Source: Vicugna pacos (lineage: Eukaryota; Chordata; Mammalia; Artiodactyla; Camelidae). Taken from it: a stretch of 64,000 bases of DNA. The notes beneath the pieces were generated by a model that saw only the letters and a list, made by a program, of their open reading frames with translations, made no database searches and was not told the origin of the DNA. The stretch covers positions 14,841,001 to 14,905,000 of the forward strand of contig NC_132993.1 in the NCBI RefSeq assembly GCF_048564905.1, in the 5' to 3' direction. Positions 11,301 to 23,344 of this stretch are shown piece after piece (positions within the stretch are counted from its first letter, which is position 1; each line of letters starts with the position of its first letter). The position numbers and the translations under genes were made by a program.

Positions 11301-13970
11301 GACCCTCTCTCTCAGCAGTTCTATTCCTGCTGGGTTTTTTTTCCTTTTAGGAAGATTTATAGGTAATTTTCCCATTGCTCATATGTTTTCATTTCCCTCT
11401 TGCATTATCTCTGAAGAAATAGGTGAGTCTTCATTATACTGTTGAAGCCCTGGACAAAGCATGGAATAGATAACAGAAATTTTATATTCAAGACAGTCCA
11501 CCAAAGATGTCCTCCAACCTGTCACAAATCACACATTCCCTCCAGCTCCCTGACAGGTGTATCAGATTAACTGATTCACTGATGGTCTATAGCTTCATGA
11601 CTTGCATGGCTAGAAACAGAACTTTGTATTCCTAAAATTGCTGGAATCCAACCCATGTTTTATAAGATAGTGACTATGTGTTTATTGCCATTAAAATTTT
11701 TTTTGAACATCAAATACGTTGACAAATTGTTCACAGGTGCTTGAACATCTCACTGGATTCTTTTTTAAAGATGTGAAAGAGGTTTACAAGTGTTTTTCAT
11801 TAAACAAAGCAAAGCTGTGGCAAGACAGAATCACATCAATAAAAGTATGCATCAGTGAAAGGGCATATTAATCTATCAAGTACAACTCAGCATTTGAGCC
11901 CTTTGCCACAAAAAGCAAAAAGTAATTTACCAAAGGAATATTATTTTAGGGGCTATGGGCAGGGTGAGAAGGGTACAGAAGCAGGGAAGTTTAAACTGGG
12001 TGAATCTTGCTATTGTAACCATGTAAGATAGAGGGTAACTGGCAAATGAAGAATGAAACTCCAACTGTTTACCGACAGAGTTATTAAATTTAATTTCAGA
12101 GAATCCATGCTAAGAAGTGTAAACTGAGTCACAGATAGAAACAGCATGCCCAGAAGAGCAGAAAGGTCAGAAAATGTTCATAGGACCTGTCTATCAGTTC
12201 TGCATTTTAAATATAATTCCTGGACTAATGGAGCGATGGGACTGGAATAAGGGAAAAAAAGCTGGAGTTTCAAGTGTTTACCAGAAAGAAAAACTGGGGG
12301 ACTGACTTGCTAAAAACTGGAGGATTTCAAATTATATTTTATTTTAAGAGGATTCTGCAAAGTTGTCAGGGCTTAGATTCTCATTATACATGCTCAAAAG
12401 ATATATTGTAGAGCACATATAAATTATATCAAACTAGAAAAATGAGACCTATTTTAAGCACATAGCTTTATATTTCTACCCACAGGCCCGTTGTGAAGAT
12501 CAAATAAGAATAATATTGTGACAATATTTTGTATAATTCTATAACATTGGGAAAATATTATTTCAAGGAATATTTCAATCCATAAAGATAAACTATTCTG
12601 CCCTAGTTTCCTCTGCTTATCCTCGAACAATTTTCCTATGCGAGGATATGAGGAGATACCTAGATATTCCAAACCACTATGAATTATGGAATACTGGCTT
12701 GGGGGAAAATTTTTTTAAATAAGCTGAAATGCAAAAGTAAAGCTTTCAGTGTGTTAGTTTCATTTTGTCCCTACTTGACAATAATGACTATTGGACCCTA
12801 GTGAAGAAATACTCGCCCTTTCTGAAGAATTATTCGGGATTGATGGATGGCCACAGTTAAGTATTGGACGTTTACAGAATATATAATAGCTTATGTATAG
12901 TTTGTAGTTTAAAAACATTAAGACATTTTTCCAATTGAAAAATAAATGCATAAACATTGCTAAAATTAAAATAGAACTCAAAAAAATATAAAATGAAAGT
13001 CAACTATGTTTTTCTGAGAGATAACCAATATTACATTTTCTGTATGTCCTTTGGGATTATTTTTATCCATATATTGCCCTTTATATATTTATTATGATGA
13101 TCATGATGTTATCATTTATCATTCTATATAGAGAGGATATTTTGAGATCAGATACTTCTGTTTTCATAATTATAAAATACTTCGTACTTGCCTATGATTT
13201 TGCATAATGATTCATATGAAGGGATGTCACCTCCAAGCTGAATGTAGTTCAGTGATGATAGAACCAAGCAGAGCCAAGAGGGCTTTTTGATGGAGAAGAC
13301 TATGACTTTTGGTGGAAGGAAGGTAGAAGGAATTGGTCAAGAGTCAAGAGCACAGGGAGCATATAGCCAGAAAAAAAAAGAAAAATTCTAGACAGAGAAA
13401 AAAAAACAGGAGCAGAACAAAATATGAGTATTTATGGAGAGGAGTGTTTCAGGCCCAGTAAGTAATTACAGTCACTTTGCTGTACTCCCAAGAGTTCCTT
13501 TCTTCCCCACCTACCTTCTTGCTTCTTTTCAGGGAGGATGGAGCTTCCAGGTCAACACAACCCCTCAGTCCATTCCCTGTCTGCCTCTGGTAGGAAACTA
13601 GTCGATCAGCATAAGCACAATTTGGAAATTAAGCTGAGGTGGTCATATTATCAAGTAAAGGCTTCTTTGAAATGTCCACACCTTATCCTATGAAATACTT
13701 CAGGATCAGAGAGATCCACACACCTGGCTTCAAGGTAGGCTCCATGAACCCTGATTTTCAATGGTCTCAATAATCTTGACTGTGAGGCACAAACTCTTGA
13801 TGAAGCTAAAACCCTATCAGGGAGCAACCTAGGAAGAAGGAATTTAGCCCTGGTAATCTTGTCCTAAGTGGTGACTCCATGGCCTAAACCGTGAACCACT
13901 AGTACAGGGAAAGAAAGAGTTGCACAATTATCTTGACTCTATGTCATTATGATTAACCAATGGTATTATT
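11301..13970. other. Non-coding stretch, nothing assigned
   Basis: Mostly AT-rich, with A-runs at about 13369-13382 and 13399-13408. The part at 13440-13920 has a more balanced composition and no named repeat. Open frames are all below 75 codons and show no motif. Confidence 0.5.
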
Positions 13971-14269
13971 TTAATTAAGGCAATTGATGATTTCAGAAAT
14001 GCTGAGGCATAATGGAAGGATGGCATTTGCTTTCTGCCTTCTCAGAAAATTCTTTGATGCAAGTCTTTGCAACACTCCTCTCCAGTCTAACAGCATCAGC
14101 CCTTTCACAGAAATGGACACAGCATGTTCAAGAAACTGGAATATGAAATCAGTGTGGCTAAAACCTGATTGGAGGAGACAGCAGCTCAAGATGAGACTGG
14201 AGAGTTCTAGATCGCGCACTGAAGACCATGATAAGGAGTGTAAGGAGGGAAAGGAGGGAAGTATCAAAA
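13971..14269. other. Probable old interspersed repeat carrying a long chance frame
   Basis: The text around 14125-14240 (from 'agcatgttcaagaaactgga' through 'cagtgtggctaaaacctgat' to 'gactggagagttctag') resembles a common ancient mammalian repeat in which a 'gccagtgtggctggagc' core precedes 'gatgaggctggagagg'. I usually see it beside L2, but I am not sure of the family. The 151-codon open frame at 13984-14439 runs across this repeat and into the next one. It has no recognisable domain and is probably chance. Confidence 0.45.
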
Positions 14270-14805
14270 ATGAAGCATCACAAACACCCCCTCAGCCAGG
14301 TGATCCAATGTCATCAATGATAAGTCATGTGATAGCAGGTACCCTTGATCATTTGTGGTCTTCCTCCCCAGAAAACCACAGCCTTAATCTAACCTTGAGA
14401 AAAACACCAGACAAACCAAAATTGAGCAACATTCTATAAAATACATAACCAAGACTCTTCAAAGCTGTCAAAGTCATCAAAAGCGAGGAAAGACAAATTA
14501 TTACAGTGTCAAGGATTCTAAGGAGAGAGACATGACAACTAAGTATATTGTGCCATCTGGAAGGGATCTCAGAACATAAAAAGGATGCTGTGTGAAAACT
14601 AAGGAAACACTAATAATATGGACTTCAGTTAACAGTAGCGTATCAATATTGGTCTACTAGTTGTGTCAAATGTATCACACTAATGTAAAATTTTAACAAG
14701 GAAAACTAGGTGAGGGATACATGGGAACTCTGAATACTATTTTTGTAACTTTTCTGTTTGCTTTGAAACTATACTAAAATGTTTAAAGTTTATTTAAAAA
14801 AAGTA
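14270..14805 (+). mobile_element. Old LINE-1 (L1M-type) 3' end
   Basis: The order of motifs matches L1M 3' UTRs. It starts with 'ccagacaaaccaaaattgagc', then 'aacattctataaaatacat', 'cttcaaagctgtcaaagtcat', 'atggacttcagttaacag', 'tatcaatattggtctac' and 'aaacttataaaa'-type tail text that ends in an A-rich run at about 14795-14805. Several stretches are recognisable, so LINE-1 origin is likely; the subfamily is uncertain. Confidence 0.65.
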
Positions 14806-15004
14806 AGTACTGAATTTCTAGACTTAAAAATTAGTTAATGGTAGTGCTATTTCCTGAAATGAAAACAACAAGGAGACAGAGTAGACAAATGCAGGAGGAA
14901 GGTGAAACACGTTTCAGGAGGTAGCAACATTTCCTTAAGTTGGAGATGTTAATGAAACATCCAAAGAGAGATGCCAGGGAGGTGGTAAATGGATGTTTAG
15001 ACAA

Positions 15005-15184
15005 CATCTAAAAAGTAAATGAGAAAGTAGAATGGTGGTTGCCAGGAGCTGGTTGAGAGTACAGAATCATGGATACAGAGTTTCAGTCTGGGAGGGTAAA
15101 AAAATTTCTGGAGATGGATAATGGTAATGGCTGTGTAACGATGTGAATGTACTTTATGCCACTGAACTGCAAACAGTCTTATAG
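15005..15184 (+). mobile_element. Older LINE-1 3' UTR, left part (interrupted)
   Basis: Text such as 'gtggttgccaggagctggt', 'gagatggataatggtaatgg' and 'tttatgccactgaactgc' is diagnostic for the L1MA/L1MB-type 3' UTR. The sequence then stops matching and resumes at about 15480 after a second LINE-1 tail. Confidence 0.8.
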
Positions 15185-15370
15185 TTACCAAAGGGGAAAG
15201 GTGGAGGAGCAATAAATTAGGAATTTAGGATTAACAGATACACAGTGCTATATATAAAACAGATAAACAAAAGGACCTACCATATAGCATAGGAAGCCAC
15301 ATTTAATATCTTGTAATTATGTATAATAGAAAAGAATATATATATATGTGCATATATACACACACACCCC

Positions 15371-15408
<38 letters not shown>

Positions 15409-15475
15409 GTATAACTGAATCACTTTTTGGTACACCTGAAACATTGTAAATCAATTACACAGTCAATAAAAATTT
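15185..15475 (+). mobile_element. Younger LINE-1 3' end inserted into the older LINE-1
   Basis: This 3' tail resembles cetartiodactyl LINE-1s: 'aggaatttaggattaacaga', 'ctaccatatagcataggaag', 'ggtacacctgaaacattgta' and 'aatcaattacacagtcaata', ending in an A/T tail at about 15465-15481. It splits the older LINE-1 between its 'cactgaactg' and 'aaaatggtaaattttataa' motifs. The repeated 'atagtt' at 15181-15186 and 15485-15490 may be the remains of a target duplication. A (CA)n microsatellite lies within it. Confidence 0.75.
15351..15404 (+). repeat. (CA)n microsatellite
   Basis: An interrupted CA run inside the LINE-1 tail. The longest pure part is at about 15372-15403. It is flanked on the left by (TA)/(CA) mixed text and is likely to be polymorphic. 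Confidence 0.95.
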
Positions 15476-15545
15476 TTTTTAAAATAGTTAAAATGGTAAA
15501 TTTTATAATATGTATATTTTACTGTAATTTAAAAAAAGTAAAATG
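15476..15545 (+). mobile_element. Older LINE-1 3' UTR, right part
   Basis: The text 'agttaaaatggtaaatttta' followed by 'taatatgtatattttactgt' and an A-rich tail is the direct continuation of the older LINE-1 that breaks off at 15184. Confidence 0.8.
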
Positions 15546-15779
15546 ACTCTGGGTGGCAGGAACACAAGTACTTATTTCATTATCCCTTTATGTATCACAA
15601 ATCTAATGAAGAACACCAAAGTACACACGGAAAGTGCTGAAGAGAACAATAAAGATTGAGGAGGCACCTATTCTAGGTGGAAGGTCAAGCAGAGTGTCTC
15701 TGAAGTGGTAATTTCAGTTCCTTCATCTTTATCTATGTGTCCTTCCCAGTACCTCTTTTCAACACTGTTGGCCCTTCTA
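15546..15779. other. Non-coding spacer
   Basis: No repeat or gene was recognised between the LINE-1 tail and the next MIR. Confidence 0.5.
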
Positions 15780-16000
15780 GGACCACTTCTCAAAGACACT
15801 GGCTTGCATTTGAATCCTAGCTCCAGCTCTTATTGGCACTGTGACCTTGTGTATGTTATTCAACCTTTCTAAACCTCTTTTTCCTTATCTGTAAAATAGA
15901 GATAGTATTTATCTTGAAATTTGGTGAAGACTAAATAAGGTTCTACATATACACATATATAACAACTGGATCTTAAGATGTACTCAATAAAGGGCAGCTT
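15780..16000 (+). mobile_element. MIR SINE
   Basis: A well-preserved MIR in the plus orientation: 'tgcatttgaatcctagctcc', 'cactgtgaccttgtgtatg', 'ttattcaacctttctaaacc', then 'ttatctgtaaaatagagat'. It ends near 'tactcaataaaggg'. The tRNA-derived head and the core are both present. Confidence 0.85.
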
Positions 16001-17084
16001 TAATATAAACAGTGTCTTTGAATAGAGACATCTGTCACAGTCTACTTCAAGTGGGCACAGCAAGTGAACCCTCTTCGGGCTGGAAGGATCTATTACTCAT
16101 AAGAGCAGAATCCACGGTTTCTGGCTACTAGGACGAAGGCAGTCTTCTGGGGCATTTCCCTAGAAAACCACGATAAGGAGACTATTTCTATTCATGATCT
16201 TTCTGCTTTTGAGTCATAAGTTCTCACTACTTCAGAACATGGCAATTTTTCTATTGAGTACTAACATTCTTTTGGGATTCTGCAAAGGAAATCTACTTAA
16301 TTTGAAAGGTAGCCAATAATCACAAAACACTCTGTTCAGAATCTTTTTTCTCAGACTATATGATGAATATGATTGGCTATTCTTAGTCACGCTCCCACAG
16401 AAGTACACTGCCTTGTACCAGAGGTAGTGACCTGAAAGACCACTGAGCTGATATCATGGTTCTTGATTCCATGTGACCACATCTTTCCTTAGATTACATT
16501 TCAGTTACGTCCTTCCCAATCTATGTCAGTAAGATACAAGTTGGCATTTCCAGAAATCATATTTAAGTGGGAACTAGACACTTCGTAACTCTCCCCAATG
16601 TTAGGGATATATTATCTCAGTTTTGAATGAATTTTCTTGAAAATCTGACAATAACTTTAACTTATGACTTCCAGGGTTAAAAAAAAAAAAAGAAAAGGAA
16701 AAAGAAAACCTACAGGACAATTAATTGTGAGGTTCACACTGAATTTCGTTAGAAAACAACTGGGAATAGCTGGATATAAATTAAGCTAAGGCAGGGAAAA
16801 TTCTTTTTTATAGGGTAATGCTAGTCAATTGAGAAGGTATCCAAGATCTCATGTTTACTTTATGTTTGTGAAATATCTCTGGGTCCAAAAGGAATAAGTC
16901 AGTCTAACAAGAAACATAAATTTAAAGTATGTTCAATGTAGAAAAAATAGCAACCCTGTAATAGTACTATATAAGTAAACCAAATAAATATAGTTGGAGG
17001 TTTTATATGAATCTAAATTATTGTAAATAGCAATAATAATTTTAGTATACTTCATTTGTTTAACATCTTAAGTGTTTATAAAAG
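16001..17084. other. Non-coding stretch, nothing assigned
   Basis: An A-run lies at 16680-16691. I recognise no open frame or repeat. Confidence 0.5.
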
Positions 17085-17200
17085 GCTTCAACATTTATTT
17101 ATTTTAATTCTTGAATAATGTTATGAAGTCAGAAGTACAGGTATTGATAATATCCATTATAGAAATGAAGAGGCTGCAGAATTGGATGATGTCCTGAGAG
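17085..17200 (-). mobile_element. MIR fragment, inverted
   Basis: The text 'ttttaattcttgaataatg' then 'atatccattatagaaatgaag' corresponds to the inverted MIR core (…tcctcacaacaaccctatgaggtag…tttacagatgagg). It is strongly diverged. Confidence 0.5.
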
Positions 17201-17214
17201 TCAAATTTTTGGAA

Positions 17215-17345
17215 AAAGATACATTGTACTTGAGTTGGAAAAACTGATTTATTTCCTGCTTCTGTCATATACTTAAAGTTAAATCTCTTAAATACTCACA
17301 ATCCTCACCTGGAAATCAGTAATAACACCTACTTCACAAGATTAT
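17215..17345 (+). mobile_element. MIR fragment
   Basis: The text 'tcctcacctggaaatcagta' followed by 'ataacacctacttcacaag' matches the MIR segment 'cctcatctgtaaaatgggg…ataatacctacctcatagg' in the plus orientation. Confidence 0.55.
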
Positions 17346-18929
17346 ATAGGTGGCAATAGGAACAAAAATAAATATGAAGGCAGTAAGGGTTATTCTCTTC
17401 TTTAGCTCAAGACAACTAGGCATGCTCCAAAGTCGTCACCTCTGCCTAAGAAGGAGGGGTTCCCCAGAGCACTCAAAGCTACCTTCAAAGGGCTGGCATT
17501 TGGTGATAGCTAGGCATTCCATCTCACACCACCAGCTTGACTTCTCAGAACACATCTACCCATCAGTAGTGAACACTGTAACAATATTCAAGAGCAGTAC
17601 TTCTGAAGGAAATGAGGACAGACAAATTGGGCCATGAGACAGAAAAGTTCCTTTTTGAATAGGTGATCACTTTTAATTGGAATAATCACACCAGCATTTC
17701 TTTGAAGCTCCCAAGTCACTTTATTAACAAAAATAACTATTCTTATGATTTTCCCTTTGGGGGAAATAAAAGAAGATTCTACCCCAAGTTAAACTAAGGA
17801 GAACAGTGAGGCATAGGGCTCGTCAAAAAACAAACCGAGCAGGAAATGCTAATCCCTCATTTCTCAAAATGCATTCCCTAGCAGAGAGACCTTTTGCCCT
17901 GACGATTGAAGCCTGATGATTGGTGTGACTTGAAAAATGTTATTCCTACTCATTTATGTAATTTCTTTCTGAAACCCTGCTAAAATATTTCTCACTGAAA
18001 TCCCATAGCTTCCAACACCACAGGTCAACTGTTCACCTTAGGCTGAAGTCAGGATTAAATCAGGAAGGTTCTCAGAGGTTCTCACGTCTCTCTGCTCCCC
18101 AGTGCAGACATGGGCATAAATGTGCACATTTATTAGACGTCTCAGGAAGGGGGGCAGCTCCTATTCATTTTAAGACAGTAAGGCCTTTCTTAGGTTTCAC
18201 TTTAGGGGCCCATGGACTAAGCTATGATTTGATGTACTAGTCTTTTGTGGGTAATGACAGCACATAGGTAGCATTCCATTGTTTAAATACAGCAGGGAAA
18301 AGCAACAGATCCAGCAACAGATCTTCCTTGCTAGGAAGAAAAAGAGGACAAGGATTGTTAATCTTAATCTGTCCCTGATGTAATTGTAGTACATGAGAGA
18401 GTCCTAGAGAGCTCTCCTTAGAGCTCCCAGGGGAAACTTTATGCTCCACCCAGAGGATTCAGAAATCTTATAGGTAGCTTTACTTCAGATTTGCCTTCCC
18501 GAAGACTCTCTAGCTAGCTTTCTCTCAGTGAATCCAGGGAGGCCATCAGAACACCTCCCATGACAGAGAAGTTTCCCTCTCCACAGCTATTTCTTCAACT
18601 GTAACATGGAGCCAGTCAGATTATGAGATACTTCTAGGTAAAATTTAAAATGTATATATCCAAAGTGTCTCTCAAAGGGGAGCTGCTTCACAGAGATCAA
18701 GCATCAGAGATTTCTTCCTCCTCCCCACTCAGTGGACACTAGGTTTCCACAGGTGGGAGAGAGAATCATTCCTGTGAGGCAGGGTTAGTGAGGTCTTGAG
18801 TTTCACAGTTAGTTGATTCAAAAGTTTGGACCCATGATTCTTAATTTACTTCTCTGTAACCCACAGGATTTATCACCAGTGAGTTTCCAGCTGAATTCTG
18901 TTGCACAGTCAAGAATACTTCTGCATAAG
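17346..18929. other. Non-coding stretch, nothing assigned
   Basis: Composition is balanced and no CpG cluster is present. Open frames reach 95 codons (17350-17637, plus) but have no domain and no support. The right end (18911-18929) is the left copy of the LINE-1 target duplication. Confidence 0.5.
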
Positions 18930-19963
18930 TAAAACAAAATGACAACCTACAGAATGTGAGAAAATTTTTGCAAATGAAACTGACAAAGGCTTGATCTCCA
19001 GAATATATAAGCAGCTCCTATGACTTAATAAGAAAAAACAAACAACCCAATCCAAAAATGGGCAGAAGACTAAACAAGCAATTCTCCAAGGAAGAAATAC
19101 AAATGATCAATAGGCACATGAAAAAATGCTCAATATCACTAATTATCAGAGAAATGAAAATCAAAACTATGATGAGGTATCACCTCACACCAGTCAGAAT
19201 GGCCATCATTCAAAAGTCCACAAATGACAAATGCTGGAGAGGCTGTGGAGAAAAGGGAACCCTTCTACACTGCTGGTGGGAATGCAGTTTGGTGCAGCCA
19301 CTGTGGAAAACAGTATGGAGATTCCTCAGAAGACTAGGAATAGACTTACCATATGACCCAGGAATCCTGCTCCTGGGCATATATCCAGAAGGAACCCTAT
19401 TTCAAAATGACACCTGCACCCCAATGTTCATAGCAGCACTATTTACAATAGCCAAGACATGAAAACAGCCTAAATGTCCATCAACAGATGACCGAATAAA
19501 GAAGATGTGATATATTTATACAATGGTATACTAATTAGCCATAAAAACCAACAACACAACGCCACTTGCAGCAATGTGGATGTTCCTGGAGAATATCATT
19601 CTAAGTGAAGTAAGCCAGGAAGAGAAAGAAAAATACCATTTGAGATCGCTCATATGCAGAATCTAAAAAATAAATAAATACAAAATAGAAACATACTCAT
19701 AGACATAGAATACAAACTTGTGGTTGCCAGGGGGACAGGGGGTGGGAAGGGACTGGGATTTCAAAATGTAGAATAGATAAACAAGATTGTACTGGGTAGC
19801 ACAGGGAAATACACATGGGATCTTGTGTGGCTCACAGTGAAAGAGAATGTGACAATGAACATATGTATGTTCATGTATAACTGAAAAATTATGCTCTAAA
19901 CTGGAATTTGACACAACATTGTAAAATGACTATAACTCAATATAAAAAAATGTTAAAAAAAAA
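18930..19963 (+). mobile_element. 5'-truncated LINE-1 with camelid-type 3' end
   Basis: The copy covers the last third of ORF2, the full 3' UTR and a tail ending in A. The start is cut inside ORF2, as usual for target-primed reverse transcription. Imperfect 19-base flanking duplications are visible: aagaatacttctgcataag at 18911-18929 and aagaacacttctggcatag at 19964-19982, with four mismatches. The 3' UTR text around 19855-19945 ('atgtatgttcatgtataact', 'ggaatttgacacaacattg') recurs at 39390-39465, which shows a shared subfamily. Mismatch between the duplications points to an insertion tens of millions of years old rather than a current one. Confidence 0.93.
19058..19462 (+). pseudogene. LINE-1 ORF2 C-terminal remnant
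   Basis: This 134-codon frame encodes the C-terminal end of LINE-1 ORF2, the endonuclease/reverse transcriptase protein of the element. Only the region after the reverse transcriptase domain is present. The cysteine-rich C-terminal motif is intact at residues 59-76 as C-x3-C-x7-H-x4-C (CWRGC…HCWWEC). It is followed by the usual '[13 protein letters not shown]' and '[12 protein letters not shown]' text. The frame ends at a TGA where related elements have a TGG tryptophan codon (after IAKT), so even the tail is shortened. Without the catalytic domains it has no activity. It is not a host gene. Confidence 0.93.
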
Positions 19964-20039
19964 AAGAACACTTCTGGCATAGTGGGTTTTCTGAGAGGAA
20001 GGATGGAAAACAACCAGCTAGGAGTTGGGCATTCTGAAT

Positions 20040-20185
20040 TCTTGCCTAAGCTGTATCACCCTGCACAAGCCATCTAAGATCACTAATTCTGAATTTCCTC
20101 AATTTGTTATTACTCTCTCTTTGGAGATTTTATGAAAATGAAATGATGTGATGGATCTGATAATTCATTGTAAATTGTAGAGTTT
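20040..20185 (+). mobile_element. MIR fragment, decayed
   Basis: The text 'ttcttgcctaagctgtatca', 'ccctgcacaagccatctaag' and 'tctgaatttcctcaatttgt' follows the order of a MIR in the plus orientation. Similarity is low. Confidence 0.45.
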
Positions 20186-20520
20186 TTTTTTTAAACAAAG
20201 TATTATTTACTTTAAATCATCATTAAATAACCCACAAATATGACTTTGACAGAGCAGGGATCAGACACAAGATGAAGAGATGGATGTGTGTTTTGAAACC
20301 CAAACTGAGATACTTGATATGCTAGGTATATCGCATGAGACAATGGAACACAGGGAACAATTAGAACCATCACAAAAAATCAAGTTTTCTTAACCCAAAC
20401 TATATGATGTTGGGGTATTATGCTTCACCCGTTTTACCTTAGTTCCAACTAAGCAGAAGTAGTTACACTTTGAGAAGCAATACAAGCACCTGCAAAGCTT
20501 CTTCTAAAAGCCAATTCTGA
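20186..20520. other. Non-coding spacer
   Basis: AT-rich; nothing recognised. Confidence 0.5.
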
Positions 20521-20715
20521 AAACTTCTTTGTAAAGGGCCAGATAGTAAGTATTACAGACATGGAAAGTCACATCTGGTTTCTGTTGCTCATGTTTCTTT
20601 TTCTTTCTTTCTTTTTTTTAAACAATCCTTTAACAATCCAAAAAATGTCCTTGGCTAGAGGCCATATAGAAACAGATAGAAGTCTGTACCTGACTCCAAA
20701 CCCTGCTCTAAAACC
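20521..20715 (+). mobile_element. hAT-Charlie non-autonomous DNA transposon (MER58-like), fragment
   Basis: The left end has 'tttgtaaagggccagatagt' then 'aagtattacagacatgg'. The right end has 'ggctagaggccatatag' and 'actccaaaccctgctctaaa'. This matches the frequent mammalian repeat that starts 'tctgtaaagggccagatagtaaatatt' and ends 'gccaacccctgctctaa'. The middle contains a C/T-rich run. The hAT family is likely; the exact subfamily name is from memory. Confidence 0.6.
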
Positions 20716-21204
20716 ATGCAATGATGAGCTTTGGGCACTCTAGAGCAACATGCAAATATAAGGGGTTATTTGCTCAGATCCACTTCATTTTTTTTCTGAG
20801 CTGTCAATGTGTACTTTACATATTTTGACACTTTTTCTTTATTCTGTTGTGACAGCCATTGCTTGATAAGTTGAAGTACCGTTATTCTCTTCAAATCTTT
20901 CATGCACATATTTAGAATAGTTATATATAAATTTGTATCTTCAAAATGCCTTATATAACAAGTACTCAATTACAATGTTTGTTGTTGAAGCCACCTAGTC
21001 TATGACATGTATTTGTTATGGGAGCCCAAGCTGACTAAGACATTCCCCACCAATCCAGTAAAAAGCCTCTCACTCTTTAAATGCTGTGTTAAACCAAGCT
21101 TTAGCTGGCTTAGCCCCACCCTTCTCCTCTGTTATTGCAGGAGTCCAAATACCTTTGTCAGAGAGTCCATATATTGTGTGTTATCATTGTTTATGAGGTG
21201 AGGA

Positions 21205-21345
21205 CCTCATCTCCAAGGACAGATTGTAAGGGCTGGGATTATAGCTTTTCATCTTTGTATCCTAGATGTTTAACAGACTACCTAGATTTACCTAATTTTG
21301 CAGTAGTAAATGTTGAAGAATAAAGGAATAAACAAGCATTTCTAG
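21205..21345 (+). mobile_element. L2 3' end fragment
   Basis: The text 'aaggacagattgtaagggct', 'gggattatagcttttcatct', 'ttgtatcctagatgttta' and a tail with 'aataaaggaataaacaagc' follow the L2 3' UTR order in the plus orientation. Confidence 0.5.
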
Positions 21346-23344
21346 GGTATCAATATCTGTCCCTTACAAAGCACTTACATGTGCTTTCTATCTACTAACT
21401 GACTGAATATTTAAGGGAGATAGAAAAGTAAGCTTTAAATACAGAATGAGAATGAGAATGATACTGACATGGGTGATAGATTTTTTTCTTCGGTTTTAAA
21501 TACGGATTATGTCCTCTTTATATGAATATATATATGGCATTTGAGCTCTTCTTCTGGGAGGGGTGGTGTTGAAAGGAGTTCCTAGTCCTGTTCATCTTCG
21601 TGAGCAAGCTGTGTTCCAGCCCTCTCTGAAATCCATAGGGGTTCCACAGACAGAGAAGGTGGAAAACACTGGAGTCCAATTTGTTTCACCATTTCCTCCA
21701 TCATTAAGGAAGTGTAATCTGCCAAAGAAGGAGTATCATCCCTGTCCAAATCTTTTCCCTTTGAACCTTTATGACAATGAATGAAACATTTTCTAAAAAG
21801 GTGGAGGCAAATTAGCTTTCAGCCTCCTCAAACACAGTTTCTCTGAAAATAAGTTTCCATCTGTCTTCTGGTCATTACTTACTGGTACCAACTAATGGCA
21901 CCAGCTTATTGATAAGCTTGAGAGATCACATTGGAGGAACATAAAACAAACAAACAAACAAAACGATTTCCTGAGATTTTTGTTGAAATGTTTCCATTTT
22001 AACTTTAGGTCTTTGTCATGTGGAATTCTCCTTTAGTGAGGCAAGATAAGCAGCTTTATTTCCTGGCAAAACACTCTTTTGATTTTGCCACTCAGTAACC
22101 TCTGAAGAGAATACAGTATTTACAAACAAGGCTCTGGCATGTTCTATATTTTCTTGTCCTCTCACAGTTCCAAACGTCTCTTAAAATAGCTTTGCAAGTG
22201 CCTTCCCAACATTCCCCAGGAGCACACCACGTCCCAGTGTAAGTGACAGTGGCCTGAGAGAGCATTCTGTCACCTCATTGTGAATTTCTTTGGACCATGA
22301 AATAAATACCCAATGTCTCAGACAATACCAATTCTCAACTCAACTCCAATCGCATCTCTTCTCCACTTTCCTCTGACGTAAAACAAAACAAAAAGGCCAC
22401 CAAGAAATGGGCATTTCATTTTGAAAATTTTTGTGGCAAAGCTGATTACATTTATGGTTATGAGGACTTTAGGGTGAAGTAATCTGCTATTTGGAAGAAA
22501 AGTATATGGGCAGAATTAGGAGAGATGACATCAAGCTATAGCTTTCCAATTTGCCTCTTTTTCTTACTCTAAAGATTCTGCATGGAGTATTTTTGCCAAT
22601 TTGGCAGTAGATGTGACAACTGAGTTTCCTAACAGACTCATGAAATGGGGAAACAGAATAGAGGTGGACTTTGATGTCATTTCTAAAAGGCTTCATCCAT
22701 TGTATTTCCCCCTGCTTTTTAGAAGTTGTTATACATCTCCAGGGGATAAATGTATTGTGTAATTTGTTTTCAATTTTTTTTTTATTATGTGAAGTTAAAA
22801 GGTTGAGTTGATACCTTTTGATGAGCATCAATATTAAGATATATTTATAGGTCCAAATAGATAACTGCAATGATTAATGAAAACTCTAATTATTTACAGG
22901 CAATTTCAGTAGCAAAAATGAATAGATGAGATCTCTAAAGCTTCTGGAAAGCAGGAAAGTAGATATTCTCAAGATTGGAGTAGCTCCCAGAGTTGATTCT
23001 CAGCAGGAACTTAGAAGAATGACATATGGTCAATCCATATTATGATAGGGTGGCCCCCATGTCGTATCTGACATTAACATTTTGACAATCAATCACTTTT
23101 GTTTAAGCCTCAGCATTTCCAACAAAATCTTACCACTAAATCGTAAGACTGCCTTTGTAAAACATCACAGAAACAGAAGAGGGGAGGTGGAAAAAGAATC
23201 AAAAGTTCCACACAAATAAGAAAGAATAGCAAGGGCGTTGTATAGCTCAGAGCTTTCTTAGAAGGCGATAAACTCTAAGATTTAAATTAGTCACATGGTA
23301 CCTTTCATTGGGGGTAGTCACGGTGAAACTGAAAATTGATTGGA
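21346..23344. other. Non-coding stretch, nothing assigned except a short (CAAA)n
   Basis: A short (CAAA)n run lies at about 21945-21962. A 127-codon minus-strand open frame (22487-22870) has no recognisable domain, and its N-terminal half is AT-rich. No named repeats were seen. Confidence 0.5.

Noticed and set aside
13984-14439. 151-codon plus-strand open frame
   Set aside because: It runs across an old interspersed repeat and into an L1M 3' end, so it cannot be a host gene as read.
15351-15404. Tandem repeats considered as CRISPR-like or satellite arrays
   Set aside because: They are dinucleotide microsatellites with no spacer structure, in a mammalian sequence.
19058-19462. 134-codon frame considered as a host gene
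   Set aside because: It is the C-terminal end of LINE-1 ORF2, with the family's cysteine-rich motif and a LINE-1 3' UTR behind it.
22487-22870. 127-codon minus-strand open frame
   Set aside because: AT-rich composition with many Lys, Ile and Ser and no domain; chance is sufficient.
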